Source of the DNA: Paracoccus aestuarii
Lineage (GTDB): Bacteria; Pseudomonadota; Alphaproteobacteria; Rhodobacterales; Rhodobacteraceae
Assembly (NCBI RefSeq): GCF_028553885.1
Contig: NZ_CP067169.1
Coordinates: 2,653,001 to 2,717,000 of the forward strand
Direction of reading: 5' to 3'
DNA: 64,000 nucleotides
Shown piece after piece: positions 57,717 through 64,000 of the stretch. Each line of letters opens with the position of its first letter. The first letter of the stretch is position 1. The position numbers and the translations under genes were made by a program. Below the pieces are notes generated by a model, which had not been told where the DNA came from, did not search any database, and saw only the letters and a program-made list of their open reading frames with translations.

Positions 57717-58661
57717 ATGTCCCTGATCGCACGCATCGCCAGCCTTTCGAACCGCGACCGCATCACCTCGGTGGGCATGGCGCTGACCGGGGCCTGGCTG
57801 TTTCTGGTCCTGCTGTTCTGGCTGCTGGCGCCGGGGGGCGGCGACGGCGCATCCGGCGTGGCGCGGCTGGTCAGCCTGGTCGGCGTGATCCTGCCCGTGG
57901 CGCTGGTCTGGACCGGCGTGAACCTGGCGCGGCAACTGGCCGAACTGCGCGCCGAATCCGACGATCTGCGCGCCCGCCTGTCGCGCCTGCGCGGCGAGGC
58001 GATGCGCGGCGAAGCATTGCCCGGGGACGCGGCCCCGCAGGACGCCCCGCAGGACGCCGAACCCGAACCCCGGCCCGAGCCCGCGGCCATGGCCCAGCCC
58101 CGCGCCGCGCGGGTGCCCGCCCAGCCCCGGCCCCGCGCCGATGCCCGCGCCGATGACCGCGCCGGCGCCACCCCGGAGGAGCCGGGCCAGCCCATCGCCC
58201 CCGTCACGCTGATCCAGGCCTTGAACTTTCCCGACGGGCCGGACGATCACGCGGCCATCGAGGCGCTGCGCGCCGCCTTGGCCGATCCCGCCAATTCGCG
58301 CGTGCTGCGCGCGGCCCAGGACGTGGTCACGCTGATGGCCGGGCGCGACATCTACATGGACGACCTGCCGCCGCATCCGGCGCGGCCCGATGTCTGGCGC
58401 CGCTTTGCCGCGGGCGAACGCGGCAGCGCCGTCGCGGCCTTGGGCGGCATCCACCAGCCCGAGGCCCTGCAGATCGCCGCCGCGATGATGCAGGAGGACG
58501 AGATCTTCCGCGACACAGCCCAGCATTTCCTGCGCCATTTCGACGGGCTGACCGCCCGGCTGGTGCCGCATCTGGACGACCTGCAGATCGCGGTCCTGGC
58601 CGACAGCCGGTCGGCCCGGGCCTTCATGCTGCTGGGGCGCGTCTCAGGGGTCTTCGGCTAG
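57717..58661 (+). CDS. conserved membrane protein of unknown function
   Basis: A 314-residue protein I do not recognise. Two adjacent N-terminal helices (about 20-40 and 50-68) are followed by a short coiled coil (LARQLAELRAESDDLRARLSRLR), a Pro/Glu/Arg-rich linker (about 100-165) and a helical C-terminal domain beginning VTLIQALNFPDG with conserved-looking DIYMDDLPPHPARPDVWRRF. It follows greA by four bases, so it is likely co-transcribed. The topology suggests a membrane-anchored cytosolic domain. Confidence 0.75.
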   Translation: MSLIARIASLSNRDRITSVGMALTGAWLFLVLLFWLLAPGGGDGASGVARLVSLVGVILPVALVWTGVNLARQLAELRAESDDLRARLSRLRGEAMRGEALPGDAAPQDAPQDAEPEPRPEPAAMAQPRAARVPAQPRPRADARADDRAGATPEEPGQPIAPVTLIQALNFPDGPDDHAAIEALRAALADPANSRVLRAAQDVVTLMAGRDIYMDDLPPHPARPDVWRRFAAGERGSAVAALGGIHQPEALQIAAAMMQEDEIFRDTAQHFLRHFDGLTARLVPHLDDLQIAVLADSRSARAFMLLGRVSGVFG

Positions 58662-58691
58662 GGGTTCAGGGCGGGGTTGCACGATCTGCAC

Positions 58692-58738
58692 CGCCCGGCC
58701 TTGCCCGCCCGCCCGCTTCGTGCCAGCAAGGCCGGGCG
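58692..58738 (+). other. 13-bp inverted repeat before azlC
   Basis: CGCCCGGCCTTGC (58692-58704) and GCAAGGCCGGGCG (58726-58738) pair perfectly across a 21-base loop, ending two bases before a possible ATG at 58741. No T run follows. Confidence 0.65.
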
Positions 58739-58761
58739 AGATGCCAATCACAGGACAGCGC

Positions 58762-59553
58762 ATGTCCCCTGCCCCCGAACCCCGCCCGCCATCCGGGCCG
58801 CCGGCCGCCGACGAGGCCGGCCGCCGCGCCTTGGCGCGCAGCCCCGCCCAGGCCTTTCGCCACGGCATCGTCCAGTCCCTGCCCTTCCTTGTGGTGATCG
58901 TGCCCTTCGCGCTGCTCTTCGGGCTGGTCGCGACCGAGGCCGGGCTGGATCTGGCGCAGGTCATGGGGTTCTCGGTGCTGGTCCTGGCGGGGGCGTCGCA
59001 ATTCACCGCCGTCCAGCTGCTGTCGGACAATGCGCCCGCGATCATCGTGATCCTGTCGGGGCTGGCCGTGAACCTGCGCATGGCGATGTATTCGGCATCG
59101 CTGATGCCGTGGCTGCGCGGCGCCTCGGGGCGGCAGAAGGCCTGGGTCGCCTATGCGCTGATCGACCAGAGCTATGCCCTGTCGATCCAGCATTACGAAC
59201 GCCACCCGCGCCTGGCCCTGTCGCAGCGGCTGGCCTATTTCGCGGGCACGGCGGTGGTGCTGTGCCTGCCTTGGATGGCCGCGACCTGGGCGGGGGCCAC
59301 GGTGGGCCAGGCCATTCCGGATGGGATCGCACTGGATTTTGCCATGCCCATCACCTTTCTGGCGATGATCGCGCCGATGCTGCGCACGGCGGCGCATCTG
59401 GCAGCCTGCTTCGTGGCGATCCTGGGCGCGCTGCTGCTGGCGGGGCTGCCATCGGGGCTGGGGCTGCTGATCGCGGCGCCCGTCGGCATGGCCACCGGCG
59501 CGCTGGTCGAGGCATGGACGGAACGAAGGGGGATGCGCGATGCAGGCGTCTGA
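58762..59553 (+). CDS. azlC: AzlC family branched-chain amino acid exporter subunit
   Basis: A 263-residue membrane protein, the large subunit of an AzlCD exporter. After a Pro-rich cytosolic start, helices begin at about residue 30; AGASQFTAVQLL and NLRMAMYSASL are AzlC signatures. ATG 58762 has AGGA six to seven bases upstream; ATG 58741 is possible. The stop lies inside the azlD start (14-bp overlap). Confidence 0.88.
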   Translation: MSPAPEPRPPSGPPAADEAGRRALARSPAQAFRHGIVQSLPFLVVIVPFALLFGLVATEAGLDLAQVMGFSVLVLAGASQFTAVQLLSDNAPAIIVILSGLAVNLRMAMYSASLMPWLRGASGRQKAWVAYALIDQSYALSIQHYERHPRLALSQRLAYFAGTAVVLCLPWMAATWAGATVGQAIPDGIALDFAMPITFLAMIAPMLRTAAHLAACFVAILGALLLAGLPSGLGLLIAAPVGMATGALVEAWTERRGMRDAGV

Positions 59554-59866
59554 CGGCCAGATCTGGGCGATCATCCTGGTGCTGGGGGTCGGCACCTACC
59601 TGATCCGCTGGTCCTTTCTGGGGGTGCTGGGCGACCGGGACCTGCCGGGATGGGTGATGCGGATGCTGCGCTATACCCCGGTGGCAGTGCTGCCCGCGCT
59701 GGTCGCGCCGCTGGTCGTCTGGCCCGCCGCGACCGGAGGGGCGGCCGATCCGCCGCGCATGGCGGCGGCTGCGGCGACGGTCGCGGTGGGGGTGCTGACC
59801 CGCAACGTGATGCTGGCCATCCTGGCCGGGGGCATCACGCTGGCGGGGCTGCTGTATCTGGGCTGA
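59540..59866 (+). CDS. azlD: AzlD family branched-chain amino acid exporter subunit
   Basis: A 108-residue membrane protein with three or four helices, the small partner of AzlC. GTYLIRWSFL near the start, YTPVAVLPALVAP and a late LTRNVMLAILAGG match the family. The overlap with azlC implies coupled translation and a two-subunit complex. It converges with the gene at 59870. Confidence 0.88.
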   Translation: MQASDGQIWAIILVLGVGTYLIRWSFLGVLGDRDLPGWVMRMLRYTPVAVLPALVAPLVVWPAATGGAADPPRMAAAAATVAVGVLTRNVMLAILAGGITLAGLLYLG

Positions 59867-59869
59867 GCC

Positions 59870-60493
59870 TCAGCGGGCCTGCCCGATGATCGTCCCGTCC
59901 TTGCGGCGGATCATCACGTCATGGGCGATGGCCGGATCCCCGTCGCGATATTCGCGCGAGATCACGCCCGGCTGGCGCAGGAACCATTCCCGCAGCCGCA
60001 GGGGCGAGAACCCGCGCGGCACGGTCTCGAATCCCGGCACGCCGGACAGGACGCGGGCCGATTCCACGGCGCAGAAGCTCTTGTTGCCGGACCCGTTCGC
60101 CTCGGCGCGGCGGATGGCCAGGTCGGCGATCTCCAGCGGGACGGGGATGGTGTCCTCGGCCACGAAATAGGTCGAGCGGGCGTGATAGTCGATGTAGAAC
60201 CGCTTGATGTTGTCGGTGATCCCGTAGAACACGTCGCGCCGTTCCGGGATGGCCGGATGTTCCCAGCTGCCCGCCGGATCATAGAGCACGCGCTGGCTGC
60301 CGTTCAGCATCAGGCCGGAATGACCGCCCTCGCCCCGCGGGATGCCGATCACGGTGAACAGCGTGATCCCCGGCGGTTCGGAGGAGCGATAGCGCGCGCG
60401 GCGCACATCCTCGTCCGAGGCCCAGACATTGTCGGCCCCGCAGGCGGCCAGGGCCAGCGGCAGCGAGGCCGCAAGAAAGACGCGACGTTCCAT
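59870..60493 (-). CDS. lipoprotein-like protein of unknown function
   Basis: A 207-residue protein with a signal ending in LAAC (Cys18), so probably a lipoprotein. I do not recognise a named family. The order GEGGHSGLMLNGSQRVLYDPAGSW (His) then NKSFCAVESARVL (Cys) recalls the permuted NlpC/P60 (LRAT/DUF4105-like) papain fold, in which His precedes Cys; this is inference. It follows cox subunit IV with nine bases between. Confidence 0.7.
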   Translation of the reverse strand: MERRVFLAASLPLALAACGADNVWASDEDVRRARYRSSEPPGITLFTVIGIPRGEGGHSGLMLNGSQRVLYDPAGSWEHPAIPERRDVFYGITDNIKRFYIDYHARSTYFVAEDTIPVPLEIADLAIRRAEANGSGNKSFCAVESARVLSGVPGFETVPRGFSPLRLREWFLRQPGVISREYRDGDPAIAHDVMIRRKDGTIIGQAR

Positions 60494-60501
60494 GGGTCCG
60501 A

Positions 60502-60654
60502 TCAGCCGTTGACCAGCGCCAGGAAGATCAGCACGCCGATCGACAGCCCGGTGATCCAGATGGAGCCGCGGATGAAGCCCGCAAAGGTCTTCTTGTGCTC
60601 GGTCAGGTCCATGCTGCCCTGGGTCGCCTCGGGTTTGTTGTCGTAATCGGCCAT
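60502..60654 (-). CDS. aa3-type cytochrome c oxidase subunit IV
   Basis: A 50-residue single-helix protein: a charged start (MADYDNKPEA), then MDLTEHKKTFAGFIRG and one membrane helix (about 31-48). This is the small fourth subunit first known from the Paracoccus aa3 oxidase. AGGAGG is seven bases before the ATG at 60654; an ATG one codon earlier is possible. The catalytic oxidase subunits are elsewhere. Confidence 0.9.
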   Translation of the reverse strand: MADYDNKPEATQGSMDLTEHKKTFAGFIRGSIWITGLSIGVLIFLALVNG

Positions 60655-60682
60655 CATCTGCCCTCCTGGATGGTTTTGCCTT

Positions 60683-60711
60683 GCGATAGCGGATTGCGGC
60701 CTGCCTGTCAC
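60683..60711 (-). promoter_or_regulatory. candidate promoter for the cox subunit IV pair
   Basis: On the minus strand GTGACA (60711-60706), 17 bases, TATCGC (60688-60683). It lies at the end of the MBL hydrolase gene. Confidence 0.4.
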
Positions 60712-61727
60712 GCCCTCCACAGCGTCGCACCGTCGGTTTCGCCCGCGGGGCGTATGCGCCCGGCGCGGTGCAGGTGGTTCAGATGCGCGACCGCCTCGAC
60801 CAGGGCCAGGCCGTATTCGCCATCGCCGATGCGGCGGCGATAGAGGATGTCGAAACAGCCCACAGCGCTGCGCGGCCCTTGGGCCAGCGCCTCGGTCAAC
60901 CGCTCCAGCGCGGCATGGTGGTTCTGGATCAGCTGGGTCAGGCGGAAGGGCAGGCCCGTGAAGGGCAGCTTGTGCCCCGGCAGGACCAGCTGGTCGTCGC
61001 GGGCCAGCCCCGCCAGCCGGGTGCAGCTTTCCAGCCATTCGCCCACCGGATCGGCCAAGGGCTCGGTCGGATAGACCCCCAGATTGGGCGAGATCCCGGG
61101 CAGCAGCTGGTCCCCCCCGATCACCAGATCGTCATCCTGCGACCACAGCGTCACATGGCAGGGCGCATGCCCATGCCCCATCGCCACGCGCCAGCGCCGC
61201 CCGCCCGCGGCGATCACCTCGCCATCGGCCAGCCGTTCGAAGCCCAGGGGCAGCGGATGGACCACATCGGCGAAGTTGAAGGGCCGTTCCGACGCGCGCC
61301 GGTCCAGCAGCGCGGGGTCCATCCCGGCCCGGCGCCAGAAGTCCAGCGCCTGCGGGCTGGCGCGGTCCTGGATGTCCAAGGTCAGCATCCGCGCCATCAG
61401 CCAGGCCGTGCGGCTCATCGACAGGGACGCGCCGCGGGCCATGAACCAGCCGGCCAGGCCCACATGGTCGGGATGATGATGGGTGACGATCACCCGCCGC
61501 ACCGGCCGCCCGGCCAGAGGCCCGTCCAGCAGGCCCTGCCAGATGGCGCGGCCGCGCTTGCTGTCGAAGCCGGTGTCGATGATCGTCCAGCCGTCCCCGT
61601 CATCCAGCGCATAGACGTTCACATGGTCCAGCGCCATGGGCAGGGGCAGGCGCATCCACAGGATGCCGGGCGCGACCTCGGTGGCCGCGCCCTCCTCGGG
61701 CGGGGTGGGATGGGGCGTGCGGATCAC
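60708..61727 (-). CDS. MBL-fold metallo-hydrolase
   Basis: A 339-residue metallo-beta-lactamase-fold hydrolase with the dinuclear metal motif HHHPDH at 83-88, later metal ligands in HGHAPCHV and GGDQLLP, and a C-terminal helical domain ending near LNHLHRAGRI. The layout resembles thioesterase/lactonase-like MBL proteins with a winged-helix tail. Substrate unknown. Its ATG overlaps the acyl-CoA dehydrogenase stop by four bases, so a role in acyl-CoA metabolism is possible. Confidence 0.85.
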   Translation of the reverse strand: MIRTPHPTPPEEGAATEVAPGILWMRLPLPMALDHVNVYALDDGDGWTIIDTGFDSKRGRAIWQGLLDGPLAGRPVRRVIVTHHHPDHVGLAGWFMARGASLSMSRTAWLMARMLTLDIQDRASPQALDFWRRAGMDPALLDRRASERPFNFADVVHPLPLGFERLADGEVIAAGGRRWRVAMGHGHAPCHVTLWSQDDDLVIGGDQLLPGISPNLGVYPTEPLADPVGEWLESCTRLAGLARDDQLVLPGHKLPFTGLPFRLTQLIQNHHAALERLTEALAQGPRSAVGCFDILYRRRIGDGEYGLALVEAVAHLNHLHRAGRIRPAGETDGATLWRA

Positions 61728-63421
61728 GCCGCGAAATCGCCCGCCAGCGCCGCGTCCGAGATGCCCGTCAGATCGTCCAGCCCGGCCAGCGCCTCGGCCA
61801 GCGCGCCCGCGTTATGGGGCAGCACGCGGGCCATGAAGACCCGCGCCAGCGCCTGCTGGGCCGCGCCCCCGGCCATCGCGGCGCGCAGGTGGTAATGCCC
61901 GCCCAGCACCCGCGCGAAGGCGGTCAGATAGGGCACGGCGCCCGCGAAACGCTCGGTCAGGTCGCGCTCCAGCAGGGATTGGGTCGCCTCGCGCAGGGTC
62001 TCGGCGGCCTGCCACAGGTCGTTGGCCAGCTGGGGATGGGCGGATTGCGCGGATTTCGCGCCGTCCAGAACCTCGTCCAGCAGGCGCATCGCGGCCTCGC
62101 CCCCGTCCGACAGCTTGCGGCCGACCAGGTCCATCGCCTGGATGCCGTTCGTGCCCTCGTAGATCGAGGTGATGCGCACGTCGCGCAGATATTGCGCGGC
62201 GCCCGTCTCCTCGACGTAGCCCATGCCGCCATGGACCTGCACGCCCAGATCGGCCACGCGGATGCCGACATCGGTGCCATAGGCCTTGGCGATGGGCGTC
62301 AGGAACGCCGCACGGGCCGCATGATCGGCATCGCCGGACGCGCGTTCCATGTCGATGGCGGTGGCGCAGGCCAGGCCGATGGCGCGGGCGGCAAAGATCT
62401 CGGCCCGGGCGGTTCCCAGCATCCGGCGCACGTCGGGATGCTGGATGATCGGGCCCATCTGGTTGCGGTCATGGGCATAGGCCACGGCCTGCTGCAGCGC
62501 CGCCTCGGCCACGCCCACGCCCTGCATGCCCACGCCAAGACGGGCGCAGTTCATCATGGTGAACATCGCGGCCATGCCCTTGTTCTCGGCACCGACAAGC
62601 CAGCCGGTCGCACCCTCGAAGGACATCACGCAGGTCGGGCTGCCATGGATGCCCAGTTTGTGCTCCAGGCTGACGACCTTCAGGCTGTTCGCGACCCCCG
62701 GCTCGCCCGCATCGTCGGGGATGAATTTCGGCACCATGAACAGGCTGATCCCGCGCGTGCCCTTGGGCGCACCGGGCAGGCGCGCCAGCACCAGATGGCA
62801 AACATTCGCGGTCACGTCGCTGTCGCCCCAGGTGATATAGATCTTCTGGCCCGTCACCCGATAGGTGCCGTCGCCCGCCGGTTCCGCCTTGGTGACCAGC
62901 GCGCCCACATCGCTGCCCGCGCCCGGCTCCGTCAGGTTCATCGTGCCCGACCAGTCGCCGCTGATCAGCCGCGGCAGATAGAGCGCCTTGATCTCGTCGC
63001 TGGCATGATGCTCCAGCGCCTCGATCTGGCCCTGGGTCAGCAGCGGGTTCAGCTGCAGCGCCAGGTTCGCGCCCGACATCATCTCGGCCACGGCCATGTT
63101 CAGCGCCTGCGGCAGGCCCATGCCGCCAAATTCCGGATCGGCCGAGACGCCCACCCAGCCCCCTTCGGCGATCGCCCGGAACCCGTCGGCGAAACCGGGC
63201 GAGGACCGCACGACCCCGTTCTCCAGCCGCGCCGGGGTCTCGTCGCCGGCCCGGTTCAGGGGCGCCAGCACGTTGGTGCACAGCTTGCCGGCCTCGTCCA
63301 GGATCGCGGTGGCGGTCTCGGGCGTGGCCTCGGCAAAGCGGTCGGTGGCGGCGACATCGCGGAAGGGCACGACATGGTTCAGGATGAAGTCGATCTGCGC
63401 GACCGGGGCCTTGTAGCTCAT
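61724..63421 (-). CDS. acyl-CoA dehydrogenase with C-terminal extension
   Basis: A 565-residue flavin acyl-CoA dehydrogenase. MNLTEPGAGSDVGAL and YRVTGQKIYITWG belong to the middle domain, and VHGGMGYVEETGAAQYLRDVRITSIYEGTNGIQ to the catalytic C-terminal helical domain, followed by about 120 extra residues (acyl-CoA dehydrogenase C domain). This architecture is shared with DmdC-like and long-chain enzymes; the substrate cannot be told. Followed by, and overlapping, the MBL hydrolase. Confidence 0.9.
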   Translation of the reverse strand: MSYKAPVAQIDFILNHVVPFRDVAATDRFAEATPETATAILDEAGKLCTNVLAPLNRAGDETPARLENGVVRSSPGFADGFRAIAEGGWVGVSADPEFGGMGLPQALNMAVAEMMSGANLALQLNPLLTQGQIEALEHHASDEIKALYLPRLISGDWSGTMNLTEPGAGSDVGALVTKAEPAGDGTYRVTGQKIYITWGDSDVTANVCHLVLARLPGAPKGTRGISLFMVPKFIPDDAGEPGVANSLKVVSLEHKLGIHGSPTCVMSFEGATGWLVGAENKGMAAMFTMMNCARLGVGMQGVGVAEAALQQAVAYAHDRNQMGPIIQHPDVRRMLGTARAEIFAARAIGLACATAIDMERASGDADHAARAAFLTPIAKAYGTDVGIRVADLGVQVHGGMGYVEETGAAQYLRDVRITSIYEGTNGIQAMDLVGRKLSDGGEAAMRLLDEVLDGAKSAQSAHPQLANDLWQAAETLREATQSLLERDLTERFAGAVPYLTAFARVLGGHYHLRAAMAGGAAQQALARVFMARVLPHNAGALAEALAGLDDLTGISDAALAGDFAA

Positions 63422-63533
63422 GGGGTCTCCTCCTCGCGCCTTGGCATCGGGAGCAGGCGCGTGTATCTGCGGGCAATCGCGGCCATCTTGGGCCGCGGCC
63501 TGCCCATTCTCAACCGAAACCCCGCGTCACGAC

Positions 63534-64000
63534 ATGCAGACCCTGCGCCTGATCCCCAATGATGACGGACTGGACCGCGCCGCCCGGCTGCTGGAGGCGG
63601 GCGCCTGCGTCGCCATCCCGACCGAGACGGTCTATGGCCTGGCCGCCGATGCCCGCGACGGCGCGGCGGTGGCTGGCATCTATCAGGCCAAGGGCCGGCC
63701 CAGCTTCAACCCCCTGATCGTGCATGTCCCGGACCTGGCCACCGCCCGGACCCTGGCGCGGTTCCCGCCCGAGGCCCAGTCCCTGGCACAGGCCTTCTGG
63801 CCCGGCGCGCTGACCCTCGTGCTGGCGCTGCGCCCCGATGCGGGCATCGCCTCGCTGGTGACGGCGGGGCTGGACACGGTCGGCCTGCGCGTCCCCGCCC
63901 ATCCGGTAGCGCAGGCGCTCCTGCGCCGCACCGGCCCGCTGGCCGCGCCCTCGGCCAATGCCTCGGGCCGGATCAGCCCGACCACGGCGGATCACGTGCT
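63534..64000 (+). CDS. L-threonylcarbamoyladenylate synthase (partial)
   Basis: First 155 codons of a YrdC/Sua5-type enzyme that makes threonylcarbamoyl-AMP for the t6A37 modification of tRNA; the gene runs off the window. AIPTETVYGLAADA, IYQAKGRPSFNPLIVHV and the late APSANASGRISPTTADHV are diagnostic. Whether it has the extra Sua5 domain is beyond the edge. It diverges from the acyl-CoA dehydrogenase over 112 bases. Confidence 0.92.
   Translation, partial: MQTLRLIPNDDGLDRAARLLEAGACVAIPTETVYGLAADARDGAAVAGIYQAKGRPSFNPLIVHVPDLATARTLARFPPEAQSLAQAFWPGALTLVLALRPDAGIASLVTAGLDTVGLRVPAHPVAQALLRRTGPLAAPSANASGRISPTTADHV

Noticed and set aside
1..64000. CRISPR array, tRNA, rRNA, prophage or integrase
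   Set aside because: I looked for regularly spaced repeats, T-loop consensus (GGTTCGA with matching arms) and phage structural or integrase motifs. GGTTCGA-like strings occur only inside coding genes.

Overview
The window looks like a chromosomal segment of a high-GC alphaproteobacterium of the Rhodobacteraceae/Paracoccaceae, most likely Paracoccus or a close relative. The evidence is strongly G/C-ending codons, many 1-4 bp start/stop overlaps, an aa3-type cytochrome c oxidase subunit IV of the Paracoccus kind, a phaA-phaB pair, a long methylsuccinyl-CoA dehydrogenase of the ethylmalonyl-CoA pathway, a ubiquinone pathway (ubiG, polyprenyl synthase, ETF-ubiquinone oxidoreductase) and family-typical gene orders (rimP-nusA-ylxR-infB; pdxJ-acpS-lepB-rnc-era). 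I found no rRNA, tRNA, CRISPR array, prophage or replication origin.

Layout. 1-3.9 kb: glutaredoxin, nitrilase-like hydrolase, MarR regulator, ubiG (minus), prolyl aminopeptidase, tspO. 3.9-9.7 kb: translation/transcription operon rimP-nusA-ylxR-infB behind a promoter and a terminator-like leader hairpin. 9.7-12.2 kb (minus): three tandem peptide deformylase genes, one with destroyed metal/catalytic residues, then fmt. 12.3-15.0 kb: PatB-type lyase, accA, and a short region with tiny ORFs including a DUF1127-like protein. 15.0-22.3 kb: plsC, ftsX, ftsE (minus), a divergent zinc-ribbon protein, a large TIGR02302-type membrane protein, lysA and a small lipoprotein. 22.2-29.6 kb: argH, TlpA-like thioredoxin, EAL protein, phaA-phaB, DUF465, TrmN6-like methyltransferase, DUF2007, polyprenyl synthase. 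29.6-33.6 kb: amtB and a class A penicillin-binding protein. 33.67-37.67 kb: a compositionally foreign tract holding a decayed IS3-family element, a type I secretion ABC transporter and the first third of its HlyD partner; host-like codon usage returns abruptly inside that gene. 38.5-48.9 kb: atoE, RNase R, GNAT, dapE, TSUP permease, methylsuccinyl-CoA dehydrogenase, META lipoprotein, a frameshifted recO, rarD, DUF1491. 48.9-55.3 kb (minus): era, rnc, lepB, acpS, pdxJ, ispE, TPR protein. 55.3-64 kb: ETF-QO, greA, an unknown membrane protein, azlCD, an unknown lipoprotein, cox subunit IV, MBL hydrolase, acyl-CoA dehydrogenase and a truncated tsaC/sua5-type gene.

Functionally most of the window is housekeeping: translation initiation and N-terminal processing (infB, fmt, def), RNA metabolism (nusA, rnr, rnc, era, greA), cell envelope (ftsEX, plsC, PBP, lepB, dapE, lysA) and acyl-CoA/C4 metabolism (phaAB, mcd, atoE, acyl-CoA dehydrogenase, ETF-QO). 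The observations most worth checking are the chimeric hlyD in the foreign tract, the degenerate deformylase paralogue beside two intact ones, the double frameshift in recO, and several strong dyads or terminator-like hairpins in 5' leaders (rimP, amtB, mcd, greA, azlC, phaA-phaB spacer). I saw no clearly new multi-gene system.
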